Below, one piece after another: positions 31,040 through 40,687 of a DNA stretch of 64,000 bases. The notes beneath the pieces were generated by a model that worked only from the letters and a program-made list of their open reading frames with translations, was not told the origin of the DNA and searched no databases. The translations under genes were made by a program, and so were the position numbers. How positions within the stretch are numbered: position 1 is the first letter of the stretch; each line of letters begins with the position of its first letter. The stretch spans positions 15,314,001 through 15,378,000 of the forward strand of contig OY755177.1 of assembly GCA_963576735.1 (NCBI GenBank), read 5' to 3'. The DNA comes from Bedellia somnulentella. Taxonomy: Eukaryota; Arthropoda; Insecta; Lepidoptera; Bedelliidae.

Positions 31040-31296
31040 GCTGTGTAGTGTGGGCTTAGAATAGCAATACCCCATTTCTTCCGGTGGGTGAACGTAAGAG
31101 GCGACTAACGGTATTGGGGCTTTTAAGGGATTCTTGGGCGATGCGGTTGGAGACCCATCACCAACAACATATTTTTACCATCTTTTCCCCACGCAACTTC
31201 CAAAAGTGGCTGAGGAATTTCTGATTCCTTAGCTCTGGCTACCCCTTCTCGGGATTTATAGCCGTGAGTATATGTATATGAGTATATGTATATATG
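31040..31296 (+). mobile_element. SINE-A copy
   Basis: Full-length and close to the consensus, with an extended TATG-type tail that contains a second GAGTATATGTATATATG unit. Confidence 0.9.
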
Positions 31297-31434
31297 TTGG
31301 TGACCCATCACTAACGATACTTTATTTCTACCTTATTCTCCCCACCAACTTCCAAATGAGGCTGAGGAGTTTCTAGCTCTTAAGCTCTGGCTACCCTTTT
31401 TTGAGATTTATTGCCGTGAGTATATGTATGTATG
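31297..31434 (+). mobile_element. SINE-A 3' half, directly following another copy
   Basis: Begins at the GTTGGTGACCCATCAC region and continues to GCCGTGAGTATATGTATG. It abuts the tail of the preceding copy, so it may be a dimer or a 5'-truncated insertion into a TATG tail. Confidence 0.82.
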
Positions 31435-31468
31435 CCCATTGAGTAATTTTCATCACGCACAAAAAACT

Positions 31469-31678
31469 TACATATCCCAAAGAGGGGTAGCAAGAGCTTC
31501 AGCATTAGCAACCTCAACCACTTTTTTGAAGTTAATTGGGAAGGAGATAGTGGAAGTAAAGTATCATTGGTGATAAACCACTTCGCCCAATAGCAACTCA
31601 AACCCCTAACCTCTATCCTAAGTCACCTCGTACGCTACCCGCGGGAAGAAATGAGGTAGCGCTATTCTCAGCCCACAC
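31469..31678 (-). mobile_element. SINE-A copy, diverged
   Basis: The minus strand carries the body and head; the TATG tail is lost. Confidence 0.75.
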
Positions 31679-31869
31679 ATTAATGACACAAAAAAAATCT
31701 TTTTTGTCTGTGTGCTGGAGTAGTAACGCCTTGCTCACATCGCACAAAAATTGATCACTAAATGTGTTACTAAGCGCAGAATTTGGACACTGCTGGACTG
31801 ATTCGACTGATCCTTTTTGTAAAGTGTCACTTCAAATTTGCAGAAGGTTCTTAGCTATACTATAAAAAA

Positions 31870-32098
31870 CTGTGTAGTGTCGGTCTAAGTACTGTTCTAA
31901 GAATAGCACTACCCCTTTTCTTCCCATGGGTGTACGTAAGAGGCGACTAAGGGTTTTTGGGCTTTTCAATCGATTTGGCGATGCGGTAGGAGATCCATCA
32001 CCAACAACCTGAGCCAATAACCTCTAATTTACCATCTTTTCCCTATTCAACTTGCAAAAGTGGCTGAGGATTTCTAATTATTTATCTCTGGCTACTTT
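31870..32098 (+). mobile_element. SINE-A copy with a short head duplication, tail missing
   Basis: The head contains CTAAGTACTGTTCTAAGAAT, a ~16-bp partial duplication of the CTTAGAAT region. It ends at GGCTACTTTT without the TATG tail. Confidence 0.8.
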
Positions 32099-32237
32099 TA
32101 TTTTATTTTTGATAGTTATTTATATTTAACAGCACATAATCTAAATCAAATACATATTCTTTGGCAATGATAAAATGTTAAGCCATTCATGTCCAAATTA
32201 AGACTAATAATTACCAGTCAATATGCTTTATTATAGT

Positions 32238-32903
32238 AAACTAGCTGGTACCCGCAACTTCGTCTGCGTGCTTTTAATTTTAATATTAACCTTAAAGACT
32301 CAAAGGTGCACGCCGGATATCCTCGAAGGGGTTGGCAGAGTTACTAATACTTCTGAACATCACGTGAAATTGTCAGTTGTTCAGAGTACCCACGTTTTGC
32401 TTGGAATCCATTCCATCCTTTTCGAATTACGGTAATTCTACGGACCAATTTACATGATATTATCTTCAAAAATTACGTACACCGATACAAATTTTCAACC
32501 CCTATCTAACTCCCACTCTGGTTAAAACTTTAAAATGCTAGAGCAAACGATTTTTCTGTTCTTATTTAGTATATGCAAAAAAACGACGAACTTAACACAA
32601 ACTTTCAACCCCTATTTATCCCCTCACAGGGCGAAATACCAAAAACGCTATAACAAATGTTTTTTTGTTTATTATCAAGTGCTTAAATATAAAGTTTCAT
32701 AATTATCTCTTTTAAAATAAAAAAAACCCATTCAAAGTTTCAACCCCACACCTTCATAACTTAGTTTTGCAATAAAAGATGTATTCTACGTTCTTTCTGG
32801 GGGTCTAAAGATTGTCTGTGCCAAATTTCATCAAAATCGTTTGAGAGGTTTAAGCGGGAAAGCGTAACAGAAAGACAGACAGACAGAGTTACTTTCGCAT
32901 TTA

Positions 32904-32906
<3 letters not shown>
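32238..32906 (+). mobile_element. Dispersed retroelement with CTTCGTCTGCGTG start
   Basis: It starts ACTAGCTGGTACCCGCAACT and ends TTTCGCATTTATAATATTA, the signature ends of a common lepidopteran non-autonomous retroelement type also seen at 46337-47821. A SINE-B fragment lies within it (32307-32410). No ORF. Confidence 0.7.
32307..32410 (-). mobile_element. SINE-B 3' fragment nested in the previous element
   Basis: The minus strand matches the SINE-B end: CTTCTGAACATCACGTGA on plus is the complement of the conserved 3' region, and CCTCGAAGGGGTTGGCAG matches its tail. Confidence 0.75.

Positions 32907-32965
<59 letters not shown>
32907..32965. repeat. (TA)n microsatellite
   Basis: About 59 bp of TA repeats at the end of the retroelement. 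Confidence 0.95.
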
Positions 32966-32968
<3 letters not shown>

Positions 32969-33041
32969 GGTAAGTAAGTATAGTAAGAATATAGGTAGTA
33001 TATAGTAGTATAGGTAGTAGTATATAGTATATATAAAAGAC

Positions 33042-33406
33042 ATGATAGTCCAGTGGGTAGAACACCCGCCCGAAAAACATAAGGGCGTGAGTTCGAATCC
33101 TGGGACGGGCCTACACCAATTTGTCTTTTCTAAAGTCATATGTGTGGTTAATTTATCATGTTTGCTAACGGTGAGGGAAAACATCGTGAGGAAACCCACA
33201 TGGCTGAGTTGTACTTAGTCATGTGACAGTGTATTCGTACAAAACTGCGATAGGCCTGCCCCCTATCACGTAAGTACACTGTCTAAGCAAAACGTGGGTA
33301 CCTTCTCTGGAAACTAGATGGCGCTTGCCATGTGAGTTCAGGAGTATTGGTACCTCTGCCAACCCCTTCGGGGATAAACGGCGTGAACGTTTATGTTATG
33401 TTATAT
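33042..33406 (+). mobile_element. SINE-B, full-length tRNA-headed SINE
   Basis: The head has an A-box-like TAGTCCAGTGGGTAGAAC and a B box GAGTTCGAATCC, the RNA polymerase III promoter of a tRNA-derived SINE. The body matches 54734-55101. The 3' end CTCTGCCAACCCCTTCGGGG to GGCGTGAACGTTTATG resembles the RTE end (CTCTGCCTACCCCAATGGGA ... GGCGTGAGTATATG). Confidence 0.88.
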
Positions 33407-33749
33407 AGTATAGTATGGATAACCCAAAGTTTTCTATGCAAATATATGATAAAGAATATCTTCTATCATCATTATATTAGAATTACCGTATAGTTTTCAA
33501 ATTGGCGAAAATAACAAATATATGAATATTTATCAATTTAATAGGGCTAGTACTGATACTCTGTATCTTATAATGTGGCGTTACAGTGTTGTACATGTAT
33601 TTGTAAAATAATTGTTTTTCTTGTGCCTACAACGGCGAATAAAAGTCTTTTCTTTCTTTCTTTTCTTTTTGTTTTAGTATGGAATCCGCCATACTAATGT
33701 CATGCACACACACTCATTTACGCACACCGTCGTCTTTGTATTGCCAATC

Positions 33750-34315
33750 TATATGTCGTGGCCATATCGTAGAATTGAACACATCGTGAAATGATCGATC
33801 ATTTCATGAAATGGTCACATTTCATGATGTAGCCAACTTGACTTGACCAGATCATAAAATCGTCAACGTTTCACGATTTTGTCATCCACGCTTGGCCAGA
33901 TCGTAGAAATAGGGTAACCTGTGAAATGCGAACATATTGCTCAGTTTTTCGTAATTAGCAAAGTATTCGAAAACCTTTTCCTCGTAAACTCTTTTCTTAT
34001 TACTTTCCTCCTCGCTTGATAACGAATTATTAACTTTTTTACTGCGAGAAATAACACTTTTGACAGCGGCCGCCATCTTCACTCATAAACAAAGCGTTTT
34101 CAGCGCCTCTACCTTAAATTAATGTAACTACTTTACGATATGACCAAATAATCTTAACCATTTCATGAAGAGGCCGCGCGTTTAGTTGGCCATATCGAGA
34201 AACGATTTCTTATCATTGATCTGCCCAAACCACATCACGATGTGGCCAATAAACAGTTGAACATTTCATGAAATACGACTATGTGTTCAAATTTACGATA
34301 TGGCCACGACATATA
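33750..34315. mobile_element. 566-bp TIR element with subterminal repeats
   Basis: Both ends read TATATGTCGTGGCCATATCG inward, and similarity continues to GAACACAT with few mismatches (about 35 bp). Inside, TTTCATGAAATG / CATTTCATGA and TGGCCA(T/G)ATCGTA motifs recur in both orientations, like transposase-binding subterminal repeats. The target duplication could be TA or TATA; the end sequence makes this ambiguous. A short minus-strand open stretch (33882-34082, 66 residues) may be a coding relic. Confidence 0.82.
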
Positions 34316-34329
34316 TACGTAAGTAAAGC

Positions 34330-34924
34330 ATACTAAATCTATGAGCTCTAAAAAAGCTCAAAATCAATAAATGTTATTATAGTGTAAATGAATACATTTC
34401 AGCTAGGTTATTATATTAATTAATTTTATCACTTGAACATAATTTAGGTATTTTTGCATAGTTTTCGTTGATGATCTATTGTTTATATGGATAGACTATT
34501 ATCAATTTAATGTAATGAATCATCAATGGTTAATTGATTAATTATTTCATCTTTTACATCATTGTACATAAATTTACAATGAAATATTATGTTATGGATT
34601 TTAATTTTATTTGTTAAGTGTATGGATTTAATTTATTTTACCAATTTTATTTTTTAAACTTGTAGTTTACAATTTTTTCTAACGATTATATTATTTGTTT
34701 TTTATAAAAAGTGACGCTGTTTTACATTATAAATTAAAATTCTGATTTGTTTTCATTTTCAAAAAATTTGATGAAAGAAAGATGGTGGAATATAGCATGG
34801 TCTAAATAAATGTTGTAACATCTAATATGGCAAATACCTATACAGATCCACAAACATTTCTTGGCCTAGTTTATTTATGTATTGAAATGTATTAATAAAA
34901 CAATTTATATAATATTCATTTAAT
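34330..34924. other. AT-rich stretch, nothing recognised
   Basis: No ORF, RNA gene or known repeat found. Confidence 0.4.
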
Positions 34925-34935
34925 TAATAACTAGT

Positions 34936-35174
34936 TGCTGTGTAGTGTCGGCTTAGAATAGCACTACCCTATTTCTGCCGGTGGGTGTACGTAAGAGGCG
35001 ACTACTTACTTTTAAGAGACTTTTGGGCGATGCGGTTGGAGACCCATCACCAATAACCTTTATTTTACCATCTTTACCCCACTCAGCTTTCCAAAAGTGG
35101 CTGAGGAGTTTCTAATTCCTTAGCTCTGGCTACCCCTTTTAGGGATTCACAGCCGTGAGTATATGTATGTATGT
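34936..35174 (+). mobile_element. SINE-A copy with 9-bp TSD
   Basis: Full-length; flanked by TAATAACTA (34925-34933 and 35178-35186). Confidence 0.9.
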
Positions 35175-35189
35175 CTGTAATAACTATTA

Positions 35190-36040
35190 TTGTAAGTGAA
35201 CAAGTTCGTTTTAATGTAAGCTTATTCTATTTTTGCCCTTGTCTTGTATGTCTACCCGAATGACTGTGTATCCCGAATTTACTAATCTTACCACCCAAAT
35301 GTTGTCTGGAACAGATCGCTTTTAGCGATAACTCTGCCAATTGTACTTCTCTGCAAACTGTTTCATTATTTTATACTCAAGGATTTGTTATTTCTGACAC
35401 TCAGAGTTTAAAAAGTGGGTAACTACATAAAATCATTTTTTTAAGCCTGTAAGTCAGAGGCTTACCTTGTCGTATACTGTCTTGTACATTTCATATTCAC
35501 ACGATAAGATCCCCCAAAAATGTGGCACAGAAAAAAAAAATCTAAACATTAGATATCGTTTGGGTCATTCATTTTGCTAGGTCAGTGAATCTATGGGCAC
35601 TTTTATTTTTTATATTGAATACTGGAAATAAAAGCGTTTATTAATAAGCAAAGATACATCACAAAAATTATTGTCTTTAAAAAAAAGTTTTCACTATAAA
35701 AATATTAATGAAAGTGATAATTTATGATATACGTGGGTCACCCTCTAATTTTTATTTAGTTGAGAACTAACTGACAATGACAGGCGGATATTTCAAAATG
35801 CCGATAGTAGTACCAGTAGTCGCCGCCGGCCAAGATAAGATTGTGGATCTGTATTTGCAAATAAAGATTGATTTGATTTGGTGAGTATGACAATTTTATG
35901 ACATCCATCAAGAGAAAGGCAATACTTATTTGATTGTATGAAGTCTGAAAACCCAAGGACAGCATGTGAAAACCCTTTGAAAACCCAAAGCGGGGTAATA
36001 ATAATTATTATGATACGGGTCACCTCATGTACTAGTAAGA
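35190..36040. other. Intergenic stretch, nothing recognised
   Basis: AT-rich sequence with no supported gene. Two overlapping short minus-strand open stretches near 35756-36071 look like chance ORFs. Confidence 0.4.
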
Positions 36041-36048
36041 ATAATTTA

Positions 36049-36299
36049 CATACATACATACATATACTCACGGCTTTAAATCCCTAGAAGGGGTAGCCAG
36101 AGCTAAGTAATTCGAAGTTCCTCAGCCACGTTTGGAAAGTTGAGTGGGGAAAAGATGGTAAAATAAAGGTTGTTGGTGATGGGTCTCCAACCGCATCGCC
36201 CAAAAATCCCTTAAAAGCTCCAATACCGTTAGTCGCCTCTTACGTTCACCCACCGGAAGAAATGGGGTAGTGCTATTCTAAGCCGACACTACACAGCAA
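36049..36299 (-). mobile_element. SINE-A copy
   Basis: Full-length on the minus strand, near the consensus. It ends about 320 bp before the coiled-coil gene. Confidence 0.9.
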
Positions 36300-36619
36300 T
36301 TATTTTAAAATAATAAATGAGTAACATTGTATGTATCCGCCAAATCTATCTATTAGCTGCTTAGAGTCGATAAATGCTCGTAGATTAGCTGGTAAAATGG
36401 TTGGCAAACAGTTGCAAAGGTTTCAATATGGTAAAAACTTTTTACTATTGACGCCTCATTATTACGCTTTAGGTTAACTTTTATTTGATTTTGTTGATAA
36501 TCACATTACAATCGCGATCTAAAATGTCAGTTTGATTTCTATATTTATTTGTTTATGAGCTTTGGCAGCCAACAGCCCGAAAATTTTTCTTAGACTTATT
36601 TTAAATTAGCATCATTAAA

Positions 36620-37471
36620 ATGAATGATTCAGTATTAGCTTCAGGTGACACTCAAATTGAGCAGCCCAGGTGTGAAAATCGCAGTTTCGATAAAGACAAT
36701 GGAGACAAATATTTGGAAAAAGATGCCGATGTCTCCGTGGTCAAACATTCGGATGACAAACGACGAAAGGTAGAAGACTGGCATGATTTAATTAACGAGA
36801 CTGATGCAGTCAAAAATCAAGAAACGAATCTAAAAGAAAGGATTACTCAGTGTAAAAAACTAATAGAATCTTTAAAAAACGATTTCAGAGAAGAAAAAAT
36901 GAAGATTCAAACTGAAGTTAAAGTAACTGATGAGGCATGTTCCCAGTTATCTGAAGAATCTTTAATTTTAGAAGATCTCCCAGAATTAAATTACTCTGGA
37001 GATGAGATAAGCGCAGAAATTGATACTGTTAATACATTAACTATGGACAGTAAATTTGATAGTGATAGTAGCATTGTTGAATATGAAAAACAACTAGAAA
37101 AGTATCAACAAACTCTGAATATAGCACAAATGGAAAAAAAGAATGCGATTAAACGGGAAATGATGATGAAAGCCTTTAACTTAAAGTTGATGGAGGTAGA
37201 AAATCAATGCAATATTGAATTAATGAAAGTAAAACAGAATTTGAAGTGCCTAGAACCCTTACATATACTGGCTAGAAAATGGAAGGCCGAAAAGAATGAG
37301 CAGTCTGGGAGTTCATTAAACGTGTACAATATGCTTTCAAGATTTCCGGACTTACCTACTTTTTATTCAACTTCTATCGATGTTCCCACCAAAGACTTAC
37401 GCTTAAAGTCAGATGAGGATCAATCAACGGATGTTAACAAAGTTTCCAATACGACAATAACTATAGACTGA
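36620..37471 (+). CDS. Unrecognised intronless coiled-coil protein, 283 residues
   Basis: A single open frame from ATG to TGA; the context AAAATGAATG is a fair insect start. I do not recognise the protein. What can be seen: a polar N-terminus with a basic patch KRRK at 47-50 (possible nuclear signal), a first helix rich in K/E/L at about 60-100, an acidic spacer with LEDLPELNYSGDEIS, a second long helix at about 150-215 (YEKQLEKYQQTLNIAQMEKK and after), and a Ser/Thr-rich C-terminus around LSRFPDLPTFYSTSIDV. No signal peptide, membrane segment or zinc finger. Codon use is ordinary for a host gene and it has no TIR or TSD, so it is probably a fast-evolving host protein, possibly a nuclear or division-related one by architecture only. 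AATAAA at 37966-37971 could be its poly(A) signal. Confidence 0.65.
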   Translation: MNDSVLASGDTQIEQPRCENRSFDKDNGDKYLEKDADVSVVKHSDDKRRKVEDWHDLINETDAVKNQETNLKERITQCKKLIESLKNDFREEKMKIQTEVKVTDEACSQLSEESLILEDLPELNYSGDEISAEIDTVNTLTMDSKFDSDSSIVEYEKQLEKYQQTLNIAQMEKKNAIKREMMMKAFNLKLMEVENQCNIELMKVKQNLKCLEPLHILARKWKAEKNEQSGSSLNVYNMLSRFPDLPTFYSTSIDVPTKDLRLKSDEDQSTDVNKVSNTTITID

Positions 37472-37559
37472 ATTAAATGCCCTTTTTAAAAAAAAAAACA
37501 AATGAAAATCTTAAAGGAGTATCATTTCCATCAATCATTAAAGCTAAAGACCTCCTCAG

Positions 37560-37745
37560 AAGACCACACACGTTGAGGCACGCGCTTCGAATGCGGCGGA
37601 GGCTGCTGATTTGCCGCCGGACTTTTTATTGGAGCGCGCGCCGCCTGCTACTCTCCGCGCCGCGCCGCCTCGACCACGCTTCGGAGTTCGGGTTCACTCG
37701 GCTTTCATCGGCCGCCTCTCGGATGTCGTAGCTATGACGTCATAA
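37560..37745 (+). other. GC-rich block after the coiled-coil gene
   Basis: Strong GC/CpG content (GGAGCGCGCGCCGCCTGC and similar) compared with AT-rich surroundings, ending with TATGACGTCATA. The open stretch 37477-37731 is Arg-rich because of GC content and is probably not a protein. It may be 3' UTR or a promoter-like island for an unseen transcript. Confidence 0.4.
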
Positions 37746-38137
37746 GCACTTGTTGGAACATCTAGGGTTGCCCATGCGTATTGTTCGTCACTATGTTTGA
37801 AATTAATATTTTTTTACATATATGTTTTTTAAATCAGATTACTATATTATATACCCATTTTGTGTAAATTGTCTTGTATGTGATGGTCGCCCTAATAATT
37901 GTTTTTTTTTTAATTTTCTTATTAGAATTGGTGCAACAGTAAGTCAATATACTTTGAAATATTTAAATAAATTGGTTTCTTTTAATTTGAAATAACACCC
38001 AAACAGCGAATTTCTGTAAAGTGTTAACATTATATTTGCATAATAAGTAAGTCGAAACGATTATTTATCGAGGATAAGGTATCCCTACCAGGTTATATAA
38101 AACTCACAATTATAAGTATAATAAAATATTTCGGGGG

Positions 38138-38392
38138 AATTGGCCTAGACCTCGATTATAAACCATACCATATGATCAAATCACAAGACGTTTTTTTTTT
38201 ATTTTAGCTGAGGCTAAGAACCTCACTATTCTTTCTCAGTTTAATCTAGATACGACACTTTTTAATTATAATTTATTTTAAAAATTACAATATTTTAGAT
38301 ATGCATTCCATAGGCAAATTTGTTCAGTTCTATGTCCTTAATCGGTTTGAAATATAAAAAGAATATGTTTTAAAACAAGATCTAGGCCAATT
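38138..38392. mobile_element. Foldback element, CAATTGGCCTAGACC family, short copy
   Basis: Ends GAATTGGCCTAGACCTCG and ATCTAGGCCAATTT; the arms are shortened compared with 28713-29312. Confidence 0.75.
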
Positions 38393-39002
38393 TGGGAGTC
38401 CAAAAAAATAAACAAATTTAGGGTTGCACAACCCTTATCATTTAGGGGTATAAAATGGATAAAAATTTTCATAACAATCGGTCAAGTTACGGGAGTATGT
38501 GTATGTAAGAGTATGGGATTCAAAACAGTGGCGCGAGAATTTTAATACTCTAACACTGGTGCATCGCCAATGACTAAAATGAAGCATTTAATTCTTCATA
38601 GCTTTTCAAAGCAACAACTATAAACCTAGTCAAGGAATGAAAGAACTGCGACTCGTTTGGTCTTGTCTAAATGTTAATTCCTTTTATTAAAAAAAGGTTA
38701 AGGTGCTTCAGTTTCCCACAGACCAGTCAAGTTCTTTTGTCATCTTTTTACCGAGACAAAGGAGCATTCAAACAGTTAACGGAAAGAACCGTGGAATAGT
38801 TCTGGCGACTCTTAATGAATTTCGCAGTAATCTTTGCAAATACTGTGTAGGTTATAATGGGCTGCACTTTTTTCAATATTTCTTCTTTTCGATGTGTGAG
38901 AAGTTTTTAATCACTAAAATCCCATACATACATATGTTATCAATTAAATATTTTAAGACAGAACTAAATAGTTTTAGTTTGATCTAGAGGTGACTAGGAC
39001 AT

Positions 39003-39276
39003 TTGCTGTGTAGTGTCGGCTTAGTTGCTGTGTAGTGTCGGCTTAGAATAGCACTACCCCATTACTTCCGGTGGGTGTACGTAAGAGGCGACTAACGGTA
39101 TTGGGGCTTTTAAGGATTTTTTTGGGCGAGGCGAGTTGGAGACCAATCACCAAGAAACTTTATTTTACCATCTTTTCCCCATGCAACTTCCAAAAGTGGC
39201 TGAGGAATTTCTGATTCCTTAGCTCTGGCTACCCCTTCTAGGGATTTATAGCCGTGAGTATATATATGTATGTATG
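39003..39276 (+). mobile_element. SINE-A copy with doubled head and 12-bp TSD
   Basis: The first 22 bp (starting TTGCTGTGTAGTGTCGG) are present twice in tandem (39003-39024 and from 39025). The remainder is near the consensus. Flanked by TGACTAGGACAT (38991-39002 and 39277-39288), a perfect duplication, so this is a young insertion. Confidence 0.93.
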
Positions 39277-39327
39277 TGACTAGGACATAATAATAGATCT
39301 TTTATTACCGACTTATATAATAAGGCA

Positions 39328-39565
39328 GGTGTTTGTAGTGTCAACTAAGAATAATACTAACCCGTTTCTTACTGTTGGCGTCATAAGAGGTGACTTAGGG
39401 TTATGGGAGCTTTTCGAGTGATTCTTAGGCCATGTGGCTGGAGACCCATTATCAACCATCTTTTTATTTTCCATCCATTCCATTACTCAGCTGCCATAAG
39501 TGGGTGAACAATTTCTGAGTCTAAAGCTCTGGTGCTCTGGCCACTCTTTCTTGGGTTTATAACTT
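39328..39565 (+). mobile_element. SINE-A copy, diverged
   Basis: Body recognisable from GTGTTTGTAGTGTCAACTAA to CTTTCTTGGGTTTATAACT; tail lost. Confidence 0.7.
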
Positions 39566-39612
39566 ATATTAAATGTTTTTATGTAATAATTAACACATAA
39601 ATGTACTTTACT

Positions 39613-39690
39613 ACATACATACACATATATACTCACGCCATTAGTAGGTACCCATTGGGGTAGGCAGAGACTATCGATGGCCACTTTTTA
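39613..39690 (-). mobile_element. RTE 3' end fragment
   Basis: The minus strand matches the last ~75 bp of the RTE (complement of CACGCCATTAGTAGGTACCC and GGGGTAGGCAGAGACTATCG). Confidence 0.8.
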
Positions 39691-39696
39691 CAAACA

Positions 39697-39765
39697 TTTC
39701 TCATCATCATCATCAGCCAATAGACGTCTGCTGCCGGACATAGGCTTCCCCAAAGATCTCCAATG
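39697..39765. repeat. Dispersed repeat with (CAT)n CAGCC...GGACATAGG
   Basis: CATCATCATCATCAGCCAAT followed by GCTGCCGGACATAGGCTTCC, a sequence block often met in lepidopteran genomes as part of an old dispersed repeat. Only a fragment is present. Confidence 0.5.
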
Positions 39766-40299
39766 ACTGGTTCTAAAATTAGCTTCTGAGTGCTTACTTA
39801 CACAATAAAAACAACCCGTACCGTAGTTTCGGATGTGCGTTGATACTTAGTAAGTCAGTCAGTCAGGGTTGCCTTTTATGAGTACTTTTACAGATATATA
39901 TAGATAAATAAATGAGGCACTAAAGATATGTTTCCTGGAGATTTCTGCAGAATACTTGTATGTGGAATTAGGAACGAAAATAAGTCAACATATTACTTTT
40001 TCTTTGGTAATATCTTTCATTCATGTAATGGCTTTACTTTCGGCAACATATATAGGCTGAAAAAACAATAAAAGAGAAATATTGGCGATTTTCTAACATT
40101 ACACTAATTTATGTAAGTGTTTGTTTCCTTTGGGGTTGTGAAATTACATTGAATATATTCTTTTCAATTCTATGTTTCATGTCGATTCGTGTGTAAATAC
40201 AGTATTATTTAAAGTGTGCGTTTTGTATAAGCGTCGAACAGAATTTTATTGATACGAAACAGTTTCAATTTGTGCATACATTCATACACACTTAAATAA

Positions 40300-40524
40300 A
40301 CATACTCGAAACTATTAATCCCAAAACGGGTATCCAGACCAGAGCTTCAGATGAGAAAGTTGAGGCGGGGTTGTGATGGTTCTCCAACATTAGCGCGTAA
40401 CAATCACATGAAAGCCCCAACCCCTAAGTCGTCTCTTAAGATATTTTTATTTACGATATATCTTTTTTTATATCCACGGCAAAAAAAATGGGTTAGTGCT
40501 ATTCTAAACAGTAACTACACAGCA
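40300..40524 (-). mobile_element. SINE-A copy, diverged
   Basis: The minus strand head (GCTGTGTAGTTACTGTTTAG) and body are recognisable. Confidence 0.7.
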
Positions 40525-40687
40525 AATAGTACTAGTTTTGTATAAGTTTTTTTAAATGCCCAATCATGTAAAGTGATCAAGTTCAAAGGTATTTTAAAAC
40601 GCATGCTAAGAGTAGCATCTTACAGAAATGTGCTATAGTTTATAGCATGAGGAACTAATTTCAACTATCGTTTATTTTTTACTAGAA

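Noticed and set aside
32909..33199. Minus-strand open stretch through the TA repeat
   Set aside because: Composed of Ile/Tyr repeats from (TA)n and antisense SINE-B.
37477..37731. 84-residue Arg-rich open stretch after the coiled-coil gene
   Set aside because: It starts only 6 bp after the previous stop, runs through poly-A and a GC-rich block, and its Arg/Leu content is what GC-rich random sequence gives.
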